Positions 24,220 through 32,787 of a stretch of 64,000 bases of DNA are shown here, piece by piece. Source of the DNA: Burkholderiales bacterium PBB6. Its GTDB lineage: Bacteria; Pseudomonadota; Gammaproteobacteria; Burkholderiales; Burkholderiaceae_C. The notes under the pieces are model-generated. The model made no database searches, had not been told where the DNA came from, and saw only the letters and a list, made by a program, of their open reading frames with translations. A program made the position numbers and the translations under genes. Numbering within the stretch: the first letter of the stretch is position 1; each line of letters begins with the position of its first letter. The stretch spans positions 248,001 through 312,000 of the forward strand of contig NKIH01000001.1 in NCBI GenBank assembly GCA_002255925.1. The letters are read 5' to 3'.

Positions 24220-24882
24220 ATGACCCATCCTCAATACGACGCCCTGGTGGCCGGCCTCCGTGCGCTGGGCCTGCCTGATGATGACGCGCTGGCGCAGCCG
24301 CTGCTGGCCTACATGGACCTGATCGGCCGATGGAACAAGGTCTACAACCTGACGGCCATCCGCAACCCGGACGACATGCTCTCGCAGCACCTGCTGGATT
24401 GCCTGGCCGTGGTGGTCCCGCTGTCGGAGGTGGCTGACGCCCGTGCGGCGGATGCGCCGGCGTTCCGGGTGCTGGATGTGGGCAGCGGGGCAGGGCTGCC
24501 CGGTGTGGTGCTCGCCATCTGCCGCTCGCAGTGGCAGGTGACCTGTGTGGACACCGTCGGCAAGAAAGCCAGCTTTATCCGCCAGGTGGGCGCCGAACTG
24601 GGCCTGCGCAACCTCACGGCGGTGCACCAGCGCGTCGAAGCCATGACCGATGCGCCGCACCACCTCATCACCTCGCGCGCCTTCGCGTCGCTGGTCGACT
24701 TCATCAGTCTGACGCGGGAGCGCCTCGCCCCCGGTGGCGTGTGGGCGGCGATGAAGGCCCGGCCGACCGAGGAAGAGCGCGCAGCGGTGCCGGCAGACGT
24801 GCGTATCGATCACGTGGCTTCGGTGCAGGTGCCGGGCCTGGACGCCGAGCGCTGCATCGTCTGGATGTCGAAGCAGGCCTGA
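24220..24882 (+). CDS. rsmG: 16S rRNA (guanine(527)-N7)-methyltransferase RsmG
   Basis: SAM-dependent methyltransferase of 220 residues that modifies G527 of 16S rRNA. Family features are MDLIGRWNKVYNLTAIRNPD near the N-terminus, the SAM motif VLDVGSGAGLPGVVLAI, DTVGKKASFIRQVGAELGL, and TSRAFASL in the C-terminal half. The ATG at 24220 (MTHPQYD) is chosen; an in-frame TTG at 24181 would also work and would then start 23 bases after the palindrome. The mnmG-rsmG order is the standard origin-proximal arrangement. Confidence 0.96.
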   Translation: MTHPQYDALVAGLRALGLPDDDALAQPLLAYMDLIGRWNKVYNLTAIRNPDDMLSQHLLDCLAVVVPLSEVADARAADAPAFRVLDVGSGAGLPGVVLAICRSQWQVTCVDTVGKKASFIRQVGAELGLRNLTAVHQRVEAMTDAPHHLITSRAFASLVDFISLTRERLAPGGVWAAMKARPTEEERAAVPADVRIDHVASVQVPGLDAERCIVWMSKQA

Positions 24883-25013
24883 TCGGCTGACGCGCCAGCG
24901 CCTTGATGGCGGGCAGGCCGCCGGCCGGTCGCTGCTGGATGGTGTCGATTGGGTGGTGTCGATTCGGTGGTGATGGCGCCACAGGCCCGTGCAGGCCATC
25001 GGTTGCGCACGGC

Positions 25014-25113
25014 TTGTCCACGCGGTTGCCCACTGGCTGGGTGCGGGTCATGCACACATAATCCCCAACTCATCCACCACTTGTTCCGGGCGCCATCCAC
25101 AGACTTGTCCACA
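25014..25113 (+). promoter_or_regulatory. Cluster of DnaA-box-like nonamers
   Basis: Five near-matches to the DnaA box TTATNCACA lie in the same orientation within 100 bases: TTGTCCACG (25014), TCATGCACA (25048), TCATCCACC (25070), CCATCCACA (25093) and TTGTCCACA (25105). The second and the last differ from the consensus by one base. They occupy most of the 264-base gap between rsmG and the LysE-type gene. No strongly AT-rich unwinding element and no dnaA gene are visible, so an origin is not claimed; a DnaA-binding locus is possible. Confidence 0.4.
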
Positions 25114-25146
25114 AGCTGCGGCAGGGCCCCCGAAAGGCCCGCAGCG

Positions 25147-25788
25147 ATGACCTTCCCCAGCTTCTTCGGCCCGTTCATGGGCATTGCCGACTACGGCACC
25201 TACTGCGCCGCCATCCTGCTGTTTCTGGCGCTGCCGGGGCCGGGCACCTTTGCCTTGCTCACCTCCACCGCCAAGGGCGGCTTCAAGGCGGGTGCTGCCG
25301 CCACGCTGGGGGTCATCCTGGGCGACCAGGTGCTGCTCTGGCTGGCCGTGGCGGGCGTGGCTGCGCTGCTGGCGTCCTACCCGTCGGTGTTCAACATCGT
25401 GCGCTGGGCCGGCGCAGCGTACCTGGCCTGGATCGGCCTGAAGCTCTTGTTCGCCCGTGAGGGGGAGGACGCCAGCCCGGTGCGCATCGAGCCGCACCAC
25501 TATGCCCGCCAGGCGTTTCTGATCACCTTGCTGAACCCCAAGGCCATCGTGTTCTACATGGCCTTCTTTCCGCTGTTCATCGACCCCGCGCACCACCTCG
25601 GCGGCCCCACGTTCGTGGTCATGGCGCTGACCATCGCGGTGATCACCGCGGCCTATTGCCTGACACTTTGCGCCTTCGCACAGGCCGTGGCTGCCAAGGT
25701 GCGTGCGCACCAGCGCGTGGCCAAGCTGCTGGAGCGCCTGGCCGGCGTGTTCCTGATCGGTTTTGGCTGGCGATTGTTGCGTGACTGA
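25147..25788 (+). CDS. LysE/RhtB-family amino acid exporter
   Basis: Inner-membrane protein of 213 residues with about six hydrophobic segments. Family marks are LFLALPGPGTFALLTSTAKG near the N-terminus, GAAATLGVILGD, and ITLLNPKAIVFYMAFFPLFI in the middle. These transporters export amino acids or related metabolites such as lysine, threonine or homoserine lactone; the substrate is not determined. The ATG at 25147 is the first that gives a full first helix. It sits between rsmG and parA, which are often adjacent, so it may be an inserted gene. Confidence 0.9.
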   Translation: MTFPSFFGPFMGIADYGTYCAAILLFLALPGPGTFALLTSTAKGGFKAGAAATLGVILGDQVLLWLAVAGVAALLASYPSVFNIVRWAGAAYLAWIGLKLLFAREGEDASPVRIEPHHYARQAFLITLLNPKAIVFYMAFFPLFIDPAHHLGGPTFVVMALTIAVITAAYCLTLCAFAQAVAAKVRAHQRVAKLLERLAGVFLIGFGWRLLRD

Positions 25789-25828
25789 CGCGGCAGGCGA
25801 GCCCGGCTCAGGCGACAATCCGCCCCCT

Positions 25829-26617
25829 ATGTCCCGGATCTTCTGCATTGCCAACCAGAAGGGTGGCGTCGGCAAGACGACCACCTGCGTCAACCTCGCC
25901 GCCGGCCTTGCCCGCATCGGCCAGCGTGTCTTGCTGGTCGATCTCGATCCGCAGGGCAACGCCACGATGGGCAGCGGTGTGGACAAGCGCACCTTACCCA
26001 CCACCGTCTACGACGTGCTGCTGGAAACCGCCAGCGTGGCGGAGGCGCGTGCCCGGGCCGAGAAGGCCGGCTACGACGTGCTGGGCGCCAACCGGGAGCT
26101 GGCTGGTGCCGAGGTGGAGCTGGTGGCCCTGGAGCACCGCCATGAGCGTCTGCGCCGCGCCCTGCGGGCCGCCGACGCCGACTACGACTTCGTGCTGATC
26201 GACTGCCCGCCGTCGCTCAGCATGCTCACGCTGAACGGCCTGTGCAGCGCGCACGGCGTGATCGTGCCGATGCAGTGCGAGTACTTTGCGCTCGAAGGCC
26301 TGACCGACCTCGTCAACACCGTCAAGCAGGTCCACGCCAACCTGAACAAGGATCTGCAGCTGATCGGCCTGCTGCGCGTGATGTTCGATCCGCGCATCAC
26401 CTTGCAGACGCAGGTGAGTGACCAGCTCAAGGCGCACTTCGGCGAGAAGGTGTTCAACACCGTGATCCCGCGCAACGTGCGGCTGGCCGAGGCGCCGAGC
26501 TACGGCCTGCCCGGCGTGGTGTTCGACCCGTCATCGAAAGGCGCACAAGCCTTCATCGAGTTCGCGCGCGAGATGGTCGAGCGCGTCACCGCAGAAACCG
26601 CTGCCGCCTCGTCCTGA
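25829..26617 (+). CDS. parA: Chromosome partitioning ATPase ParA
   Basis: Deviant Walker ATPase of 262 residues that positions ParB-parS complexes. The N-terminus MSRIFCIANQKGGVGKTTTC contains the deviant Walker A (KGGVGKTT), followed by VLLVDLDPQGNATMGSG (Walker A') and FVLIDCPPSLSMLT (Walker B). No N-terminal helix-turn-helix is present, so this is the chromosomal (Soj) type. Its gene is separated from parB by argC on the opposite strand and a small hydrolase gene, an unusual split. Confidence 0.97.
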   Translation: MSRIFCIANQKGGVGKTTTCVNLAAGLARIGQRVLLVDLDPQGNATMGSGVDKRTLPTTVYDVLLETASVAEARARAEKAGYDVLGANRELAGAEVELVALEHRHERLRRALRAADADYDFVLIDCPPSLSMLTLNGLCSAHGVIVPMQCEYFALEGLTDLVNTVKQVHANLNKDLQLIGLLRVMFDPRITLQTQVSDQLKAHFGEKVFNTVIPRNVRLAEAPSYGLPGVVFDPSSKGAQAFIEFAREMVERVTAETAAASS

Positions 26618-26633
26618 GGCGGCAGGTGCCTCA
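26615..26633. repeat. Inverted repeat holding both stop codons of convergent parA and argC
   Basis: TGAGGC-GGCAGGT-GCCTCA: the left arm begins with the parA TGA and the right arm ends with the argC stop on the other strand. The 6-bp arms could form a weak bidirectional hairpin; there is no T-run, so it would not be a strong intrinsic terminator. Confidence 0.6.
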
Positions 26634-27575
26634 CAGGCCGAGACCTTCGGCTACGCCCAGGTGCACGTTCATGGCCTGCACGGCGGCGCCGCTGGCGCCC
26701 TTGCCCAGGTTGTCCAGGCGGGCGATGAGCACCACTTGCTCGTCATTGCCGAACACGCCGATGTCGACCCGGTTGGTGTCGTTGCAGGCCTGCACGTCGA
26801 AGAAGCCACCGTCGAGGTTGGCCGCGTCGCCCAGCGGCAGCACGTGCACGAAGGCCTCGTCGGCATAACGCTCAGCCAGGCATTGCTGCAGCATGGCGGC
26901 GGTGGTGCCGGCCTTCAGCTGCGACAGATGCAAGGGCACACTCACCGCCAAACCCTTGTAGAAGTTGCCGACGATGGGCATGAACACCGGCGTGGTGGTC
27001 AGGCCGGTGTGGGCCTTCATCTCGGGCAGGTGCTTGTGCGCCAGGCCCAGCGAGTAGGGGCGGGGGGATTGCAGGCGGGCGTTGCCGCCGGCTTCGAACT
27101 CGGCAATCATCGATTTGCCGCCGCCCGAATAGCCCGTCAGCGACGTGGCGCTCACCGGCAGGCCCGCAGGCACCAGGCCGGCGTCCACCAGCGGCCGCAG
27201 GGCCAGGATGAAGGCGCTGGCATGGCAGCCCGGGTTGGCGATGCGCTTGGAGGCGCGGATGGCCTCGCGCTGGCCGGCGCACAGCTCGGGCATGCCGAAG
27301 GTCCAGCCTGGCACGGTGCGGTGCGCGGTGCTGGCGTCGATCAGGCAGGTGTTCGGGTTGTCGATCATCGCCGCGGCTTCGCGCGAGGCGGCGTCGGGCA
27401 GGCACAGGAAGGCCACGTCGGCGGCGTTCAGCAGACGGGCGCGCTCGGCGCTGTCCTTGCGCTTGTCGCTGTCGATGCGCAGCACTTCGATGTCGCTGCG
27501 GCCGGCCAGAACCTCGTGAATGCGCAGACCGGTGGTGCCTTCCTGGCCGTCCACAAAAACCTTGTAAGTCATCAT
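26631..27575 (-). CDS. argC: N-acetyl-gamma-glutamyl-phosphate reductase, type 2
   Basis: NADPH enzyme of arginine biosynthesis, 314 residues, reducing N-acetylglutamyl phosphate to the semialdehyde. The length and the N-terminus [20 protein letters not shown] are those of the shorter type 2 group. The catalytic cysteine is in [12 protein letters not shown], and [12 protein letters not shown] is also conserved. Two adjacent ATGs (27575 and 27572) could start it. It lies on the opposite strand between parA and parB, an unexpected place for a biosynthetic gene, and is divergent from the hydrolase gene by 84 bases. Confidence 0.95.
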   Translation of the reverse strand: MMTYKVFVDGQEGTTGLRIHEVLAGRSDIEVLRIDSDKRKDSAERARLLNAADVAFLCLPDAASREAAAMIDNPNTCLIDASTAHRTVPGWTFGMPELCAGQREAIRASKRIANPGCHASAFILALRPLVDAGLVPAGLPVSATSLTGYSGGGKSMIAEFEAGGNARLQSPRPYSLGLAHKHLPEMKAHTGLTTTPVFMPIVGNFYKGLAVSVPLHLSQLKAGTTAAMLQQCLAERYADEAFVHVLPLGDAANLDGGFFDVQACNDTNRVDIGVFGNDEQVVLIARLDNLGKGASGAAVQAMNVHLGVAEGLGL

Positions 27576-27659
27576 CGTCCTCGTTCGGGTGTGCCGGGCG
27601 CAGCTTGCGCCAGAATCAGGGTCAACCCGAAAGCATAAGCCAAAGGCTGCGACACCCGC

Positions 27660-28223
27660 ATGACCAACGCCACCACACCGCGATTTCTGCTCCTTCCGGG
27701 CTGGATGGACTCCGGCCCGACCCATTGGCAAAGCCGCTGGGAAGCCCTGCATGGCGACGAGCGCGTGCAGCAGGACGACTGGGTCTGGCCGCGCCGTGGC
27801 GACTGGATGGCGCGCCTCGACGAGGTGCTGCTGGCCGACCCGCGCCCGGCGGTGCTGATTGCCCACAGCCTGGGTTGCCAGCTGGTCGCCTCGTGGGCCG
27901 CGCACTCGAAACACACCCACCGCGTGCTCGCCGCGCTGCTGGTGGCGCCGCCCGACACCGAGGCCGCCGACATGCCGCCGCAGCTGCACAATTGGCGGCC
28001 CATCGTGCGCCAGCCGCTGCCGTTCCCGGCGGTGGCGCTGTTCAGCACCGACGACCCCTACTGCACGCTGCCGCGCGCCAACGACATGGCCGACGACTGG
28101 GGTGTGCCGGGGCTGGAGATCGGCGCCCTGGGGCACATCAATGGCGACTCCGGGCTGGGCGACTGGCCCGAGGGACGTCAATTGCTGATGCGCCTCGTCG
28201 AACCCGTGGCTGACGACGACTGA
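27660..28223 (+). CDS. RBBP9/YdeN-family alpha/beta hydrolase
   Basis: Serine hydrolase of 187 residues. Features are [20 protein letters not shown] at the N-terminus, the nucleophile elbow [10 protein letters not shown], the acid in [10 protein letters not shown], and the catalytic His in [13 protein letters not shown]. The family is widespread, but the physiological substrate is unknown. It ends 17 bases before parB on the same strand and so is probably co-transcribed with it; such a hydrolase next to parB is seen in other betaproteobacteria (recollection, not checked). Confidence 0.92.
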   Translation: MTNATTPRFLLLPGWMDSGPTHWQSRWEALHGDERVQQDDWVWPRRGDWMARLDEVLLADPRPAVLIAHSLGCQLVASWAAHSKHTHRVLAALLVAPPDTEAADMPPQLHNWRPIVRQPLPFPAVALFSTDDPYCTLPRANDMADDWGVPGLEIGALGHINGDSGLGDWPEGRQLLMRLVEPVADDD

Positions 28224-28240
28224 TAGCGGACAATCCCCCC

Positions 28241-29152
28241 ATGGCAACGAAGAAACCCAAAGGCCTCGGGATGGGGCTGGAAGCCCTGCTGGGCCCGAAA
28301 GTCACCGACGCGTCCGCGCCGGCTGAAATGCGCGACGGTGCACCGGCCGTGCTGAAGATCGCGCAGATGCAGGCGGGCAAGTACCAGCCTCGCACGCGCA
28401 TGGACGAGGGCTCCTTGTACGAGCTGGCCGAGAGCATCAAGAGCCAGGGCATCATGCAGCCCATCCTGGTGCGCCCGGTGGGCGAGCCGGCTGAGCGCCG
28501 CTACGAGATCATCGCCGGTGAGCGTCGCTTCCGCGCGGCGCAACTGGCGGGCCTCGATGAAGTGCCGGTGCTGGTCAAGCACGTGGCCGACGAAGCAGCC
28601 GCCGTGATGGCGCTGATCGAGAACATCCAGCGCGAAGACCTGAATCCGCTGGAAGAGGCGCAAGGCCTGAAGCGCCTGATCGATGAGTTCGGCCTGACGC
28701 ATGAGCAGGCCGCACAGAGCGTGGGCCGCTCACGCTCGGCGGCCAGCAACCTGCTGCGCCTGCTGAACCTGGCTGAGCCGGTGCAGAAGATGCTGATGGC
28801 CGGTGATGTGGACATGGGCCATGCCCGTGCGCTGCTGCCGCTGCCGGCGGCGCAGCAGATCCTCACCGCCAATGAAGTGGTGGCGCGCAAGCTGTCGGTG
28901 CGTGAAGCCGAGAAGCTGGCCACGCAGGCCCTGAACCCGGGCCGCCAGACGCCGCTGCTGCGCGTCGAGAAGGAAAAGTCGCGCGACATCGTCCGGCTGG
29001 AAGAGCAGCTCGCCGACATCCTGACGGCGGACGTTGAAATCCGCGTGCAGCGCAAGACGCGCCGCGGTGAGCAGGGCGAAGTGGCGATCCGCTTCAGCTC
29101 GCTCGACGAGCTCAACGGCCTGCTCGACAAGCTCGGCATCACCGAGCGCTGA
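28241..29152 (+). CDS. parB: Chromosome partitioning protein ParB
   Basis: ParB of 303 residues. The N-terminus [15 protein letters not shown] is the ParA-interacting segment. The CTP-binding region has [20 protein letters not shown] followed by [12 protein letters not shown], and [20 protein letters not shown] is also conserved. The helix-turn-helix that reads parS is in [20 protein letters not shown]. The C-terminal ~45 residues form the dimerisation domain. Its target is TGTTTCACGTGAAACA, present twice in mnmG, 4.5-4.7 kb upstream. It is preceded closely by a small hydrolase gene. Confidence 0.97.
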   Translation: MATKKPKGLGMGLEALLGPKVTDASAPAEMRDGAPAVLKIAQMQAGKYQPRTRMDEGSLYELAESIKSQGIMQPILVRPVGEPAERRYEIIAGERRFRAAQLAGLDEVPVLVKHVADEAAAVMALIENIQREDLNPLEEAQGLKRLIDEFGLTHEQAAQSVGRSRSAASNLLRLLNLAEPVQKMLMAGDVDMGHARALLPLPAAQQILTANEVVARKLSVREAEKLATQALNPGRQTPLLRVEKEKSRDIVRLEEQLADILTADVEIRVQRKTRRGEQGEVAIRFSSLDELNGLLDKLGITER

Positions 29153-29507
29153 CACCGCCGCATCAAGGGGCGTGCGCCGGGAGGCGCGCCCCCGCGGAAC
29201 CAACGTGCACCGCACATGTCCAAGCTGCATGCCCATTCAAGGTGCGCAGCATGTCGGCATGAAAGTCGCTAGCAACGTTGAAACCCTGAGCGGTCTGTTG
29301 GATTGCGAACCAACAACACCCTTTTTCCTGCTTTAGGCACACTCGACATCGTCGCAAGCTGAAGGCATCGCAACGAGACTTCTTTCACGTCACTGACCGG
29401 AACGCTCTGATGGCGCCCGGGCCGGGTCAAGCCGGGACGCCATCAAAACTTTCCAGGCGCTTCGCAGGCTAGCCATGGCCTGCAGCGTCATCCACTCAGG
29501 AGGTCCC
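29153..29507. other. Intergenic region between parB and prkA with several hairpins
   Basis: No gene is seen in these 355 bases. A GC-rich hairpin (GGGGCGTGCGCC with GGCGCGCCCC, 29167-29193) is probably the parB 3' end. A strong stem GATGGCGCCCGG / CCGGGACGCCATC spans 29409-29444 with one bulge and an 11-base loop. GCAGGC / GCCTGC (29464-29469 and 29478-29483) lies close to the prkA start. The last two could be operators or 5' leader structures of the prkA operon. No sigma-54 site (TGGCAC-N5-TTGC) was found. Confidence 0.6.
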
Positions 29508-31430
29508 ATGGACGTGATCAGCAGCTTTGCCGCCCGCTTCGAGCGCACCCGTGAGGAGGAGATGTCCCTCGAGGACTACCTCAACGAGTGCAAACGCAAC
29601 CCGCTGGCGTATGCCACCGCCGCCGAGCGCATGCTCCGCGCCATCGGTGAGCCGCAGATGGTGGACACCCGGCACGACACCCGCCTGTCGCGCCTGTTCG
29701 CCAACAAGGTCATCAAGATCTACCCGGCCTTCGCCGAGTTCTACGGCATGGAAGACGCCATCGAGCAGGTGGTGTCCTACTTCCGGCATGCAGCGCAGGG
29801 CCTGGAAGAGAAGAAGCAGATCCTCTACCTGCTGGGCCCGGTGGGCGGCGGCAAGAGCTCCATCGCCGAGCGTCTGAAGGCGCTGATGCAGGAGGTGCCG
29901 TTCTACGCGATCAAGGGCTCGCCGGTGAATGAATCACCGCTCGGCCTGTTTGATGTGAATGAGGACGGCCCGATCCTGGAGAGCGAGTACGGCATCCCGC
30001 GTCGCTACCTCAACCGCATCATGTCGCCGTGGGCGGTGAAGCGCCTTGAGGAGTTCGGTGGCGACATCCGCCAGTTCAAGGTCGTCAAGCGCCACCCGAG
30101 CATCCTCAAGCAGGTGGGCATTGCCAAGACCGAGCCGGGCGACGAGAACAACCAGGACATTTCCAGCCTGGTGGGCAAGGTCGACATCCGAAAGCTGGAG
30201 AGTTTTGCCCAAGATGACCCCGACGCCTACAGCTACAGCGGTGGCCTGTGCCTGGCCAACCAGGGCCTGCTGGAGTTCGTGGAAATGTTCAAGGCGCCGA
30301 TCAAGGTGCTGCACCCGCTGCTGACCGCCACCCAGGAAGGCAACTTCAAGGGCACGGAAGGTTTTGGTGCCATTCCCTTCGACGGCGTGGTGCTGGCCCA
30401 CAGCAATGAAAGCGAGTGGAAGGCCTTCCGCAACAACAAGAACAACGAGGCCTTCCTCGACCGCATCTACATCGTCAAGGTGCCGTACTGCCTGCGGGTG
30501 AGTGAAGAGGTGAAGATCTACGAGAAGCTGCTCAAGGGCAGCTCGCTGGCCGGTGCCACCTGCGCACCGGGCACGCTGAAGATGATGAGCCAGTTCGCCA
30601 TCCTCACGCGCCTGAAGGAGCCGGAGAACTCGTCGCTGTTCAGCAAGATGCAGGTCTACGACGGCGAGAACCTGAAGGACACCGACCCGCGCGCCAAGAG
30701 CTACCAGGAGTACCGCGACTACGCTGGTGTGGACGAAGGCATGAGCGGCATCTCCACGCGCTTCGCCTACAAGATCATCTCCAAGGTCTTCAACTTCGAC
30801 TCCACCGAAGTGGCGGCCAACCCGGTGCACCTGATGTATGTGCTGGAGCAGCAGATCGAGCGCGAGCAGTTCCCGGCGGAGGTCGAGCAGAAGTACGTGG
30901 CCTACATCAAGGAGCAGCTCTCGCCGCGCTACGCGGAGTTCATCGGCAAGGAAATCCAGACGGCCTACCTCGAGAGCTACAGCGAGTACGGGCAGAACAT
31001 CTTTGACCGCTATGTCACCTACGCCGACTACTGGATCCAGGACCAGGAGTACCGCGACACCGACACCGGCGAGGTGTTCGACCGCGTCTCGTTGAATGGT
31101 GAACTCGAGAAGATCGAGAAGCCGGCCGGCATTGCCAACCCGAAGGACTTCCGCAACGAGATCGTGAACTTCGTGCTGCGGGCGCGAGCCAACAACGCCG
31201 GCAAGAACCCGGTGTGGACGAGCTACGAAAAGCTGCGGTCGGTGATCGAGAAGAAGATGTTCTCGAACACCGAGGAGTTGCTGCCGGTGATCAGCTTCAA
31301 CGCCAAGGCCAGTGCCGACGAAGCCAAGAAGCACGAGGATTTCGTCGACCGCATGGTGGCCAAGGGCTACACGCCCAAGCAGGTGCGGCTGCTCTGCGAG
31401 TGGTACCTGCGGGTGCGCAAGAGCAGTTGA
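29508..31430 (+). CDS. prkA: PrkA-type serine protein kinase
   Basis: Protein of 640 residues, full length for the PrkA/YeaG family. The N-terminal AAA-like domain carries the P-loop LLGPVGGGKSSIAERLK near residue 110, after SRLFANKVIKIYPAFAEFYG. The C-terminal PrkA domain is related to protein kinases. In enterobacteria YeaG acts with YeaH in nitrogen starvation and general stress adaptation. The ATG at 29508 has AGGAGG at good spacing, so it is chosen over one 11 codons upstream. It begins a three-gene set, prkA-yeaH-spoVR, which is widely conserved in proteobacteria. Confidence 0.97.
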   Translation: MDVISSFAARFERTREEEMSLEDYLNECKRNPLAYATAAERMLRAIGEPQMVDTRHDTRLSRLFANKVIKIYPAFAEFYGMEDAIEQVVSYFRHAAQGLEEKKQILYLLGPVGGGKSSIAERLKALMQEVPFYAIKGSPVNESPLGLFDVNEDGPILESEYGIPRRYLNRIMSPWAVKRLEEFGGDIRQFKVVKRHPSILKQVGIAKTEPGDENNQDISSLVGKVDIRKLESFAQDDPDAYSYSGGLCLANQGLLEFVEMFKAPIKVLHPLLTATQEGNFKGTEGFGAIPFDGVVLAHSNESEWKAFRNNKNNEAFLDRIYIVKVPYCLRVSEEVKIYEKLLKGSSLAGATCAPGTLKMMSQFAILTRLKEPENSSLFSKMQVYDGENLKDTDPRAKSYQEYRDYAGVDEGMSGISTRFAYKIISKVFNFDSTEVAANPVHLMYVLEQQIEREQFPAEVEQKYVAYIKEQLSPRYAEFIGKEIQTAYLESYSEYGQNIFDRYVTYADYWIQDQEYRDTDTGEVFDRVSLNGELEKIEKPAGIANPKDFRNEIVNFVLRARANNAGKNPVWTSYEKLRSVIEKKMFSNTEELLPVISFNAKASADEAKKHEDFVDRMVAKGYTPKQVRLLCEWYLRVRKSS

Positions 31431-31500
31431 TGTTGACGGGGCTGGCTCATGGGTTGAGCCAGCCACTCCCTGATCGCGAACCCTTCAAAAAAGGTCGTTC

Positions 31501-32787
31501 ATGTTGCAGCAAGTCATCGACCGCAGGCTGGCCGGCAAGAACAAGTCGATCGGCAACCGCGAGCGCTTCCTGCGGCGCTACAAAGGGCAGATCCGCGACG
31601 CCGTGCGGCGTGCGGTGGACGGCCGCGGCATCCGCGATCTCGAGCGCGGCGAAGAGATCACGATTCCGAAGAAGGACATGTCGGAGCCGGTGTTTCACCA
31701 CGGCCAGGGTGGCCAGCGCGAGATGGTGCACCCGGGCAACCAGGAGTATGTGGCCGGTGACCGCATCCAGCGCCCCAAGGGCGGCGGCAGCGGGCAGGGC
31801 AGTGGCAAGGGCCAGGCCAGCGACTCCGGTGATGGCGAAGACGACTTCACCTTTGCGCTGAGCAAGGAAGAGTTCATGCAGGTCTTCTTCGAGGACCTGG
31901 CCCTGCCGCACCTGGTGCGCACGCAGCTGGCTGAAACGCCGGAGTGGAAAAGCCACCGCGCGGGGTTTTCGAGTGACGGCACGCCGAGCAACCTGCACAT
32001 CGTGCGTTCGATGCGCGGCGCGCTTGGCCGGCGCATTGCCCTCGGTGGTGAGTCGCGCCGTGAGCTGCACCAGCTGGAAGAGCGGGTGGCTCACCTGATG
32101 CGCCACCACGGCAGCGAGCCGGTGGCGCTGAAGGAATTGCAGGAGGCCCAGGAGCGCATCGCCGCGCTGAAAGCTCGACTGGGCCTGATCCCGTTCCTTG
32201 ATCCGATCGACCTGCGTTTTCGCAGCCGGGTGCGCACGCCGGTGCCCACCAGCAAGGCGGTGATGTTCTGCCTGATGGATGTCTCGGGCTCGATGGACGA
32301 GCAGCGCAAGGAGTTGTCCAAGCGCTTCTTCATCCTGCTCTACCTGTTCCTCACGCGGCACTACGAGAAGATCGAGCTGGTCTTCATCCGCCACCACACG
32401 CAGGCCCAGGAAGTGAGCGAGGAAGACTTTTTCCATGCGCGGGAAACCGGCGGCACGGTGGTGTCGTCAGCGCTGGAATTGATGAGCAAGATCATCACCG
32501 AGCGCTACAGCCCGGAGGAATGGAACATCTACGGCGCCCAGGCCAGTGACGGCGACAACTGGCACCACGATTCAGGCCGCTGCCGCGAATTGCTGACCCA
32601 GAAGCTGCTGCCCGCCTGCCGCTACTTTGCCTATGTGCAGGTGGCCGAGGAAGAGCAGAACCTGTGGGAGGAATACACCAAGCTGGTGGATGCCGAGCCG
32701 CACTTCGCGATGCGCAAGGCGGTCGATCCGTCGCACATCTACCCGGTCTTCCGGGACCTGTTCAAGAAGGAAGGGGTGAACGCATGA
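31501..32787 (+). CDS. yeaH: YeaH/YhbH family protein (DUF444)
   Basis: Protein of 428 residues. The N-terminal half is charged (VIDRRLAGKNKSIGNRERFL, then RRYKGQIRDAVRRA). A low-complexity Gly/Ser/Lys stretch lies near residues 95-115. The C-terminal half is a von Willebrand A-like domain with the metal-site motif CLMDVSGSMDE. The family partners PrkA in stress responses. Its stop overlaps the spoVR start as ATGA, so the two are translationally coupled, and prkA is 70 bases upstream. Confidence 0.95.
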   Translation: MLQQVIDRRLAGKNKSIGNRERFLRRYKGQIRDAVRRAVDGRGIRDLERGEEITIPKKDMSEPVFHHGQGGQREMVHPGNQEYVAGDRIQRPKGGGSGQGSGKGQASDSGDGEDDFTFALSKEEFMQVFFEDLALPHLVRTQLAETPEWKSHRAGFSSDGTPSNLHIVRSMRGALGRRIALGGESRRELHQLEERVAHLMRHHGSEPVALKELQEAQERIAALKARLGLIPFLDPIDLRFRSRVRTPVPTSKAVMFCLMDVSGSMDEQRKELSKRFFILLYLFLTRHYEKIELVFIRHHTQAQEVSEEDFFHARETGGTVVSSALELMSKIITERYSPEEWNIYGAQASDGDNWHHDSGRCRELLTQKLLPACRYFAYVQVAEEEQNLWEEYTKLVDAEPHFAMRKAVDPSHIYPVFRDLFKKEGVNA

